Shown in pieces: positions 23,501-35,500 of a stretch of DNA of 64,000 bases. Each line of letters begins with the position of its first letter. The first letter of the stretch is position 1. A model generated the notes under the pieces. It had not been told where the DNA came from. It saw nothing but the letters and a program-made list of their open reading frames with translations, and made no database searches. Both the position numbers and the translations under genes were made by a program. Source of the stretch: Diadema setosum. Taxonomy: Eukaryota; Echinodermata; Echinoidea; Diadematoida; Diadematidae. The stretch is taken from the NCBI RefSeq assembly GCF_964275005.1, contig NC_092700.1, positions 22,429,674-22,493,673 of the forward strand. The letters run 5' to 3'.

Positions 23501-26500
23501 GCCCCTCACAACGTTCATTACATCTCCGTGAAAATGTCGCATTTAGTGGCATTTTAGCGGCGATTTATCTATGTTGTATTGAGCATTAGCGAAGGCTTCC
23601 GCCCACCCCCAGAACAGCGCGAATTAGTGCCGACAAGCGTGAAGAAATTCCTGGCAAGAACCCTGAAAGTATCACTTATTTCATGTACGAAGCACCTTTG
23701 GGTGTGCAAGAAATTTCATTTTTTTTTTTTATTAATTTTTTTTTTGACATGCGCATGTGTCTTGTCGGACACATGATATGTAACATGCTTCGTTTGACGT
23801 GACATTGACACGATGTCATTGTTACGTCAAATTTCACAAATTCATGTTTTTCAAACATTTACAGTATGAATTTGTCAAAATGATTTTGTGTACTGAGAGG
23901 GCGCAAAAGTCACACAACAAAGATCAGTTATGTCAGTTTATGTCAGTTTGTTACCAAATCAAGCAAATATTACCAAATTTGCTGTTTTGATGTAGTGCCA
24001 GTGTTACGTCAGCATTTTTAAACATAACGGTTCGCATTTGGTATTGTTTCTGCTACATGTATGTGTGTGGATTTACTACCACTACAAGAGTTTTCCATAT
24101 TGCAGTTTGTGTGTCTCTGCAGGCCGACAAGTTAGTATTAGCTATAGATTGGGTAATGTATAGGCCCCCTCCATAAAATTGTGAAAAATGTTAATGTAAA
24201 TATTGATGTCCATTGGCGGCGATTAGCGGGGGGGGGGGGGGGGGGGGGACCATGCCTCCCCCCCCCCTCGAATTTCAAACTTGCATCACAGATGAAGGTG
24301 ACAGGCTCAAACTCCCATTTTTGCACGTTCTATGCCAATGAAAGTACTAAACTGCTCGCACTTCTCATTAGGATTGTGTTACGCCCGCCCGGCCGTGGAT
24401 GGGCTTGAATTGCCAGATCTGGAAATGAATAGAAGGAGATGGTCAAGACGACTGGTCTGCATGGCATCAAAATTGGATCTGGTTTATTAAAATCAACTGA
24501 AGAAATGACATAATATATAATATCCATTAATATGCAACAGGGTAGTTCTAATTTCTAATCAAGATTTGAAACACATATTCCTAAACTAACTGAATGTCGT
24601 CATAGCTTGAGCTTTTAACGTCTAATTGCATTTATAACACTAATACCTTGATAGTCATTATACAAACTCGTGGGAACGGCATAATTAGTTGTCACTCAAG
24701 CTAAATTCGTTATGTAACAACTCATTGTAATATTAACACTAAGTTGTGATCGGGGCAAACTGTATGCCTATATTCCGATTTGGCTTTGTACCTTGTATCA
24801 TAAATTATCAAAATTACTTATCGGTAATCTAATGATCCTTTGCAATATAACTGATAACATACACCATAACTCTCCTTCATATTCACTGCTTATCTTATAT
24901 AACTCATTGATGATGATGATAATAATGAAATAACACTTTACTTTGATAACTGATGCATCAAAACAGTTTACATCGACCTTTACATGATCAGAGGAAAACA
25001 TATAATAATGTCCTGATTTTATCATCCGTGCCTACATGTAAGCTGTATCTATGCACTCCAAATAATATACTAAACTTTAGATGAGTGATATGATACACAA
25101 TTTCTACTATCCTAAACAAATACACGTACGTAGTCACAGCGGTCGTTATGGGAAGATTGCCAAGGGAGATGTATATAGAGAGAAAAGGAGAGAAAGGGGG
25201 GAGAGGAAAAGAGAGAGTGCGAAAGAGGAAGATATCGATGGAGTGGGAGAAGAGGAAGAGAAAAGGAGGGCGAGGGATACAAAGAAGAGAAAGAGAAAAG
25301 GAGAGAGAGGGTAAGAGGAGAGAACTGGACGTATACAAGCTTCATAATGCCTAAACCTGCACTACAATCATGTTAAAGGGTGTGTACAGTTCTGGTCGAG
25401 GTGAGGATTTACACTTGTAGCTTTTAACGTTTTGCGAGATATTCAGAAACCACTCTATAAGATGTCAAAGAGCATGCAGTTCTAAGGGGTATCATAAGTT
25501 TATTCGATGAAAATCGGTTTTGAAATTGCTGAGATATCCAAAAATAAGGTGAAACAAAGAGATCCTAATAAAGTTGTGGCATGTCGCCTTTTATTATTAG
25601 CACTTTTTTGGATATCTCAGCCATTTGAAAACCAATTTTTATCAAATAAACGTTGAATCCTTCTTAAAATTACATGCTCTTTCATATTTCATAAGAGGCT
25701 TTTCATTATCTCACTTAGGAATGTTCAAAACATGAATCCCCACCTCAACCAGTACTGTACAGTCCCTTTAAAACACTAAAGGTTCTCTCTCTCTCATTTT
25801 CTTCTCCGTAGTCTTGATAACATCCTAGGCCACGGCAACCACACACATTCCATTCTCTGGACCAGCTGCCAGATCATATGAGAAGGTCCCTTCTTTCAGG
25901 CAAAAGTGAAAATGTAAATGCGCTAACTGGACACTTCTCCACTCTACACAGTAAAGCATTCTGAGGCGGTCCCTTGTTGCTCAGCAAGGAGTGCTTGACC
26001 ACAACTCACTTCATGGCCGACAGGCCATTACTCATCATTTCTCTCACTTCTCCCAGGATGTGAACTACAATGTGAACTCGGCCTTGTAATACATCTAGTT
26101 ACAAATAGCAATCTAGGCTGTGTTCCCACTCGCATATTGAATCTCATTCCACTTATATTATATTAATTAATTTCACATAATATCTAATTATCAAACTATC
26201 AACACCACAATTATCACTAACATATATCAGAATGATATTGATAATGAACACTAGCAACAGTAAAACAATTATTATTTAACAGAAGGAGTGTACATCATTA
26301 GTAATAATGAACATTCCAGAGATGCTGGTATATAGAATTAAACACACTCAATCAAATATCAATAAATTGGCAATACATGTATATCCATTTGCCGAATACC
26401 GGTACTCATTCACCTCAACATAGATATATGATAACATCATTGGTTAATAGTTACAACAAAAGATAAATGAGAAATGGGGTAGAAATTGTAATTTCTTACT

Positions 26501-29500
26501 TGGAAATGAATACATAGAAGGAGATGTTCAAGATGACTGTTCTGCATGGCATCAAAATTGGATCTGGTGTCGTGTGTCTTGAACACTGCTTCCTCTCTTT
26601 CGGGGTGTTGGGAAATATTTTGAGTGAGTCATAGTTTCTCTTGGAAATCAAAGAGAATGTCATTGAAGGAGGCTTTCTCTGTTCATACATGAAACTGTGA
26701 TGTTTTTCTAATTGGCGGAATCGGGGAAGTCCTGAAATTGTGATTAAGGTGTATTTAACTGAAATAAGGAATACATATATATTTCTTTAATTATTATTCA
26801 GGACCTAGGGGGTCTATTTCCTGAGGATACAGCAAGTGTGTTCGATGATGTTTGACAGCATGTGACACAGTAACAGTAGCAGTTTTGAATTTACATCAAT
26901 GTGGTTTCCGAAAGAATTATTCTACAGATTTGGCTTTGGTCCAGTTGTATGATCAAATTACAAACGCAATGGCAAATAGAAAACATGTTATAGGAGTTTT
27001 TATGGATTTATCTAAGGCGTTTGATACGTTACAACATGATATTTTACTTAAAAAGTTACAGTTTTATGGTGTTCGCGGTGTTGCACTCTCGTGGTTTAGG
27101 GATTATTTATCATGTAGACAGCAATATGTTGTACATAATGACATGTCGTCGAATTTTTTACCGATAAAATGTGGTGTGCCCCAGGGCTCAATATTAGGTC
27201 CCCTTCTCTTTTTGTTATATATCAATGATAATGTTAATTCGTCGTCTATATTATCATTTATATTATATGCCGATGACACGAATATTTTTTATTCCCACGA
27301 TAATATAGAAACGTTAGTATCCACACTTAATGCAGAGTTACCAAATGTATCAAATTGGTTTAAGAATAATAAATTATCACTTAATATTGATAAATTGAGA
27401 AATCAAATGCATGGTTTTCGGAGGAATTTTGTCAAAGGACAAAGAGGTCCATTTTTTAAATAAGCGTAGGCCCTATATTGGCTTTAGGGGTGGATATGCA
27501 TAAATGGAGGCCATTCCCAATGTCTTGTTTGTATCTCTGAAATGTGACTTTGTATTATTTGATAAATAAATATGCTGCATATATGTTTCTAGTTACCGAT
27601 TGTTTAAATGTGCCTGCATTCTCTGTAGATTATAATGACGTGTTGAATTTGTGTGACTGACTAGACATTGTTATCGTAATATCAGGTGCGTAGACAGGAG
27701 AGGGATGAATCCCCCAACTGACAGAGTGGGGGATGGCATGTACAATCATCCGCCCCCCCCCCCCCCCCCAACGGTTCAGGGAGTTTTTTGTTGTTTTTTT
27801 TTTTTTCTAAGAGTGGTGTTCTATCATTATTCGAACTTCCCGTCTTTTCACCGTCATCTTCCTCCTCTTCCACGTTTCCTTCTTCATGTTCTGTTTTTAT
27901 TGTTCTTACTACTGTTATTCTCATCTTGCCGTTTTACATCGTCTTTATTTCCATTTTTGTACAGACGTTTTGTGTATGGGTGGGTGGGTGTGTGGAATAT
28001 GGATAATATACGTGTTTGTGCCGTGTAGCAGTGTATGTTCATTTTTGTGTTGCTATAATAAGAACATGTATTATTTTGTGAGCATGGCCGTATGCAGGGG
28101 GGGGGGCAGTTAGATTGGGAATCATGAGTTCAAGTTCGGTGTTGATGTAACATGCAATTTTTGGGCAACTTTTTTATGTTAAATATATTCACAAACAAAA
28201 TGTAGATATATCATGAAACAATACATAATGAAAATGATATACAACATAAGTGATCCAAAACAGTAGGCCTAGTACTACTACCGTAGTAGTAGTACATAAG
28301 CTATGTCCCTTTCACGCAAACATAGTCACATAATTTATAGGAATGATATAATACATCTACATACAAAAATATAAATATAAAACAATTCCAAGTTCAGGGC
28401 AAAATGAAAACGTTACAATAAAAATTAGCTTTTACAGCTAATATGAGCGCAAATCATCAAAGTTTCAAGCAATTTAATGAGCAATAATCGACTCGGTTTC
28501 TTGAATCGATTTTTAACTCATTGTTATACATCAAGTATCAGCATACTATATACAGACATGGAGCTGCAGATAAGAATTACATGGTGTTCATCATGCACGC
28601 ATGGAGCTCCATGATGCATAGCGAGTCAGTGTTTGTTTACCTCCATGGTCTGCTAAAACTACATGGAGAATCTGTGTACAGTCATGGAGCTACTCCATGG
28701 TATAGTACACCTGCATGCGGATGGTCGCTTTGACGCATCTACTAGTAGATTACATGCCCTACTCAGTATAATACATGTAAACGGCAGTCATAACATTGCA
28801 GGGTGAGATTCATATTTAACAGTAGACTACACAATCAACGCCAAGGTCTGAAGGTCGCATAGTCGCTTAAGTTAACTGTATCACCAAGATCTATATAAGC
28901 AGAAACAGCTTTCACATATTTAAATCCTCAGACAGCCAATAAAAATAGATTACATGACCAGACCACAGAAGACAAGATAAACGGTGTCAATCAATTAGCC
29001 TTCCTGGGGGAGTTGAAATGTATACCCCCATTGCAGTCTGATCACTGGCGGTAATAACATTCCCCTCCATGAGGTCGACCTGCGAATTCGCAGGTTTTGT
29101 GTGTCACGTGCTCTGGTCACATGACTGGGCTTGTATTACGATGACTTCATTTTCGATCGATTACACATTTTTCACTTATCGGCGATTTAAAAGAAAACGC
29201 AACACCAGAATTTTCTATAAATTTCGCATCTAAGGCAATGTTAGGCGCTACTTCGGATGGTGCCATTTTCGGAAACCTCTGATGAAACGCCTGGCCGCAA
29301 GAGGCTGTAATCGGAACGCAACCTGCGAATTCGCAGGTTTTTAGAGCGAAAAACCTCTAAAATCGCCTGCATATATGCAGGTTTCTGCGAATACGCAGGA
29401 ACCTGCGATTACCCTAGGCAATGTATTGTCACCTGTCCTCCATTCACTTTACACACTAGAGTAAAATATCCCATTTGCGGCAGTTTAAGCATTGTTAAGG

Positions 29501-32500
29501 GTTTTTCCAACTTGTAAACAAATCAGGCAAATTATTTTCAACCATTTCATTTATCATAGACAAGATTATTAATTAACGCAACTGTTTTCATAAAAGAAAT
29601 TTACCATTGACCAACGCAGTTTTCATGATTTACCAGGGCAAAACCCTGCACAATTTTCGCCGATAAGGGCGATATGCGACGTAGTATTTCTGCTTGCTGC
29701 ACGATGTACAATCCCTATGCACCTTGTACGCTTGTGCAAGTTATTGTGAGTTTAGTGAGCATCGGTGAGCTGAAGGTAATTCGCCTTATAAGACAACATT
29801 TTCTGCATCATAAGCAATGAAATGCATCAAACAGTCGCCGATTGGAATCATTTAGGTTTAATCGACCCATGTAAGTATTCCTAGTAATAATTGTTGAAAA
29901 ATAAAGGAAATATAGGGTCGGAACGGCACCCGTTTTGTACAAGAGACTACAACATTAAGATCTGAATGCGAAAACGGCGCAGCCCCAACGCTGTACGCGT
30001 TGGGGCAAAATCTTTCTTGTTGCTCAACACAAAGCAACTCGTTCTTCGCTAGTGATTGCAGGGTAGTTTTACGCTGAGATCACTAGCGAAGAGTGAGTTG
30101 CTACGCTGTGATCACTAGCGAAGAGCAAGTTGCTTTGTGTTGAGCAACAGCAACAAGAAAGTCAACATCAATATCAAATTGCTTCCCGAGAACCGATTTG
30201 GTTCAAATTCAATGATCGGAAATAGGCTATCAGTATCAAATATTTCCTGTGATTATGGGGTATGGTGGAGTTTGGGTTGGCAGAATTCAGATTGTGAGCT
30301 ATCGACGCGGATACAAAAAAAAACAACAACATAGGAGATCTTGTAGTAGAAAACACTAGAGGAGTTCTAAGCCGTCCAAAATCCAAGGGCCTGTCAGAAT
30401 CTGCTTATCACTAGGGTGACCTACATGTACCTCATCATCATGATTGTAATAGACCTCTAGATCTTTTGTAGATCTTGATTATCTACAACAAGCCAGCAAA
30501 TTCTGTTGTCACAACACACACAAATTGCATATTTTCACACACTGCCACTGGCATTGTCATCGTCTGATTCAAAACAGGAAATTCCCTTAAAATTAGTCAC
30601 CTCCCAAAATCTATCAAAATCCCAAATTTCAGTTTCCACCGTCAAAAAGCGAAATTGGCGCCATGTGTCCAAAGCATGTGGGGCTCAAGTCCAATGTTCA
30701 GACATTGGGGTTTTTGTGGGTTTTTTTGTTTTTGTTTTTGCATGATTTGTGACAAAGATACGACATTGATGATTCTGTTCAATTAATCAGCATGACAGTT
30801 GCAGTACCAAGGTGGTCCACGAGGGGTTTCAGCATGTCGCTGATGTTTGCATGTTCAGCATGTTTGATGTTTGCATGTTTGCAACAAGCTCAAAATATAA
30901 TGTATTCAAACATGTGCAAAACATAAAAAACATCAAACTACCTGGTACTTAGATATTTGTTCACAAAACATGAGAGAGAACATTGAAAAATTGATAGAAA
31001 CATCAAACTACCTGGTACTTAGACATTTGTGTGCAAAACATGAGAGAGAACATTGAATGCAAGCAGCACAAAGAGAGATGAGCTGTGAATATTACGTGCT
31101 CATGATGTGCGTTCCACGCATACACAATTCGTCGTGCGCATGGCAGATTGTCGTTAGCACGCTTCCCTGCGCCTGGCAGATTGTCGTTACAGCGTGGGAG
31201 TGCGCATGGCAGATTGTCGTTAGGGTGTGGGAGTGCGCGTAGGGTTAACAACATTCTGCCATGCGCACGGAAGTGCTCTAACAACAATCTGCCATGCGCA
31301 CGGAAGCGCGCTAATGACAATCTGCCATGCGCACGACGAATTCTGCAATATTCTCAGATTCTGAACTTACATCATGCTCAAATTTCAAGTTGTGGACCAC
31401 CTTGCAGTACATGCTTAAATACTACACATATCACATTTTATGGTTATGTCTCATTTTGTGCCTCTCTCCCACTCCCATCAGGTATCTCACGAGACAGATG
31501 GCACAAGAGACGAAAGACGGGAGGTCGGTGCCCTCCCATTCGCATGAAGAGGAAGTTTGAGCTTGGACGCCCACCAGCAAACACCAGGGTATGTTTCCGA
31601 GATTAGGGGAAATGATGCTTTGGTCTCCTTGCATCTTGTAATTTTTCAAATGTTTTCCTTCTAAAGTATGCCAATGCTGCTCCTCTTCATGATTGTATCT
31701 AATTACTGGTAGTGAGGACATATCAACCAATGTCATTCTAAGTTGATCTGGAAATCTATTGCTGTTAAGCAAAATTTGACTTTCAACATAGAAAGGGAAG
31801 CGGAAATTTTCATTGCATGCATATGAATGATACAGATAGTTTGTCTAGTAGCTAGCTTCAGGTGTAATCAAAAGAATGAATATATTTTGCCCTTGTCAAG
31901 ATCTGAAGGTGCAATTTTTCAGTTATTGTAGGTTGAAACAGTTGACATCAATGTTGAGCTTGTCTGTATTTTTCAATCGGCAGCTCGGAGCCAAGAGGAT
32001 TCATCTCGTGCGATGCATGGGTGGAAACATCAAGCGCCGTGCCCTTCGTCTGGACCATGGCAACTTCTCGTGGGGCTCTGAACGTAAGTGGACAAAACCC
32101 ACCTTCATCAAGGTGGAGCATTATGTACAAGCTTTCCCAGTTACATACATGTACATGATGCGTTTCTGCTTTTGATTGTCCAGTGAAATCAGACCATCTA
32201 TAGCCTATCATGTTTTAGCACCTCTTTCAGGTTTTGCTGTGAAAGTAACATGCATTTGTAGATCTTTCAATCTCCCAACTGTATTCCATTCGAATGTCAA
32301 TAATGTCTTTCATTTGTTTGAAGACACCTATTCTCATTTTCTTAACTCTCTTAGATAATTGCTTAACTTGATCACAATGCATTGAGAAAAGCATTTTTCA
32401 GTTCCCATGAAGGGACAGAAAAGATAGTCATTCATTCAGGAAAAAAGTGTTTTTCTTTTGTTCCATTTTATGCTTGGCTGCCATGAATACTGTGCCAAAC

Positions 32501-35500
32501 TTGTTTGGCATGAATGAATCTACAAAGAGAGGGAGAGTTGGCATGTCTTCAGAGATATCATCCCACCCCCACCCCACACTCCCTTAGAAATGTCATATAA
32601 GCAGAGTGATGTCTTTGATTAGTCTTTCTGATGGACGGAATGTTCTCGTAACATCTCAGTTCCATGAAGGCTCTAATGTCATAGTTACACTGACTGCTTT
32701 GTCAAGTTATTAGTATGATGTAAATGAATGCTACCCTTCTAAAAATGATAACTCAGATGAGCATGCAGACCTCCCAACCATTCTGAATTTGGAGAAAGAA
32801 TCCAAATTTTACTCATTCCCAGCTCTGGTTTCAATTAGATTTTCCTATTTTTCTAGATATTTTTACTACACATTCCTATGGGAACTGCTCTTTCTTCCCT
32901 ACTTTTTTTTTTTTAAAGCCAAATTTAGTGGTCAGAAGGTTAGGAGGTCTGTAAAATCATGAGATCTACCTGTCATCTTTCCATGTGTTTACCTTTTTTC
33001 TCTCTCTCTCTTTCATTTCTCTTATGGCATATTCATCACAATCAGTTTCAATAGCAGAAACATTTTTCATTCTTTCCGCAAGCATTATCTTTGAACTGTA
33101 TAAAAGGATGAGTTGGGTGGAGCACAATTTGCTGTCTTGAATTCAAAGTTATTGTGCAATGATTGGCATTCTTTGAATTCCTGTGCAGAGGTGACCCGCA
33201 AAACCCGTATCATCGATGTCGTCTACAACGCCAGCAACAACGAGCTGGTGCGTACCAAGACCCTGGTGAAGAATGCCATCGTCCAGGTGGATTCCGCACC
33301 TTTCCGCCAGTGGTACGAGTCCCACTACGCCCTCCCCCTCGCCAGGAAGAAGGGTGCCAAGCTGGTATGCTGTTGTGACACTTTCCTGGAAGTTTTTAAC
33401 TTTCCGTTGTTGTTAGCAGTATCCCATAGAAGATTAGCAAGTCATGCTCATATGGCAATTCTTATACTTAGAAATGGGTTTATGGCCGTATGTTCCATTT
33501 CAAAGGAGCATGATATTTCACAAGTGATTGAATTTGTGATCTAGAACCACAGTGGAACGTTGAGACAATCGTAATCCCTATTGCAGAGAAGAGTTAGCAT
33601 CTGTCCATCTTTAAGATGATACATTCCATATCTGTTACAAAAGGCAGTGGTTAACCCTATTCTAACTGGGGGGGGGGGGGGTCAAATTGACCCCCCCTCG
33701 ACGTTTCGCGCCACGATTTCGCAACGCGCAAAGATTTTGCCGCGTCGTTTCACGACTTTTTTCTTTGAAGTCTCCCGCATATTTTGAGACCAAATTTGCG
33801 ACGTCCGTGTACACCGTTTTGAAGTTACGTAATGTTTTGCATATGCATGTCAACCAAAAAACAGCTCAAATTCATGATATCGTGTGCAAATCCAATGCAA
33901 ATTGTGTTTTTTGGTTAAATTGATATAAATTAGATTATTTCAACTTTTAACCATTGAAATTAATCAATTCTAGTGTAGATAAGCCTGAAAAAGTGCCTGC
34001 AACAAATTTTGGCAAAAAAACAATAGAAAACAAAAGGTCGAAAAAACAATAAAATACATAAGAAATTAACAAAACAATAAAAAACAAAAATTTGATTTTG
34101 ATTGTGCTAATTTTTTTCAAGAAAATTGTTTGATGTGTCTTGAGGAATTCTGACACAAAAATTTAGCAATCCTCCAGTCTTTTTAATGGAGTTATAGGTG
34201 AAAATATGATTTCATGCACAAATTTGCATAATTAATTTATTAAAAATAGAAAAGCAATATTTTTCTATTGTATGACCATGTTATCTTGTAGTTTACATCC
34301 AGCTCTATCTTCAGGCAAAATTTTGCAGCGATTGCACAATCGGCGGCCGAGATCTGAAGGGGGGGGGGGGGGGTCAAATTGACCCCCCCTCAGTAAAAAC
34401 TTAGCCCAGTTAGAATAGGGTTAAACGAGTTGATAATTTTATGAATATTGTCCAGCTTATAATTTTATGAATATTGTCCAGCTTGATAAATTTGTGGCAT
34501 TTATCGTGTTTGAGTCAGGGTTTTTTGGGAGGAACCCCCTTCCCCCCATGCATACCTGTATCATTTACTGTAAAACGTGTTACATTCGCGGCATGAAATT
34601 TTCACGAATTGGAACCAACGGCCTTTTTTGCGGCATGAAATTTTCGCGAATTGCCATTGGCATTCAGTGCATATAGTTTAGAGAATTTTCACATGCATTT
34701 TAATTTAAATTTTAAACGCACGAACATTCCTCGTTTTACAAGATGTGAGTTCTAATTACGTGCTGCAAACACTGAACCCCAAACACTTGCCTGAACAGAC
34801 TCCTGAACTTGTATTTCACCCGAGAGATTCGTGGTTGGAAACAGCAGAATGATGCCTAAGATTAGTCTTTCTGATTGACTGTGGGTCGTCTTGACCTTGA
34901 CACAGTCTCTACTGAAGACCTAAATGTCATAGTTACACTGACTGCTGTTTGCCACCAGCACTGGCACTATCCATAAAGGTGTCTAGTACTGGTACATGTA
35001 TTATGGTAGGGCCCTAAGGGAATGTAAATATTAAATCACTGTGCTCAGGACTCGGCATTAGCAGTGGCCTGGGACCACTAAAAGTTGATGTCGGGCCACC
35101 AAATAAAACAATTTAAAAAAAGTAAGCTATCATGGTGGCCCAAGTGGGCATCTAAAATTTAAAATCAGTTTTCATATCTCTTGATTTTGGGCCACTGCAT
35201 TCTTTTTTGGGGTCACCAAATTTCGAATTCAAATATTCTATTTGCCCAATAGGACCTCCAGAGAGAGAGAGAGAAGGAAAAAAAAAAGTTAGTGTCAGGC
35301 TTGGGTGCTGTTAATTATGGTTGAAACAGATGGTCTTGCTAGAAAGAAATAGCAATTCAGGGTAGTATTTTTTTTTTTACCCATCGTAGTCATGAGTTCA
35401 GAAGCTGCCAAATGACAAGTTGTGCATATTTATATGAGTGGACTGGACTGATTTTGAATACAGTCAATCTTGCTTATGTCAACCTCACATAAGTTAAATA

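Larger units (their letters stand above)
24419..26571. repeat. direct repeat pair flanking 2 kb
   Basis: 24419-24484 and 26499-26571 share ggaaatgaat...agaaggagatg, ctgcatggcatcaaaattgg and atctggt in the same orientation at roughly 90% identity. It could be two fragments of one dispersed repeat. The 24490-25370 and 25775-26490 stretches contain no readable ORF. Confidence 0.5.
17535..31481 (+). other. putative RPS8 intron 1, repeat-filled, no other gene seen
   Basis: About 13.9 kb. Besides the elements listed separately I see no conserved exon on either strand. Stretches 19330-21150, 23340-24400 and 27480-28880 hold T-rich tracts, short G or C runs (27752-27770, 28098-28107) and unassigned AT-rich DNA. 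Confidence 0.5.

Noticed and set aside
24419..26571. LTR retrotransposon
   Set aside because: The direct repeats are only about 65-70 bp, lack TG...CA ends, a primer-binding site and any gag-pol frame.
27974..27983. alternative RPS8 exon 1 at an ATGG|gtgggt
   Set aside because: No pyrimidine TOP tract or promoter-like context; it lies in GT-rich low-complexity sequence.
31148..31606. RPS8 starting from an upstream ATG at 31148
   Set aside because: The in-frame upstream part is the foldback array (31126-31350). The real protein starts MGIS, and the acceptor at 31481 explains the join.
31589..31983. fourth snoRNA in RPS8 intron 2
   Set aside because: A C-box-like atgatgct occurs near 31610, but no D box or rRNA-matching guide could be placed.
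33662..33923. plus- and minus-strand ORFs of 63-78 residues
   Set aside because: They lie within the piggyBac-like element and show no transposase motifs.
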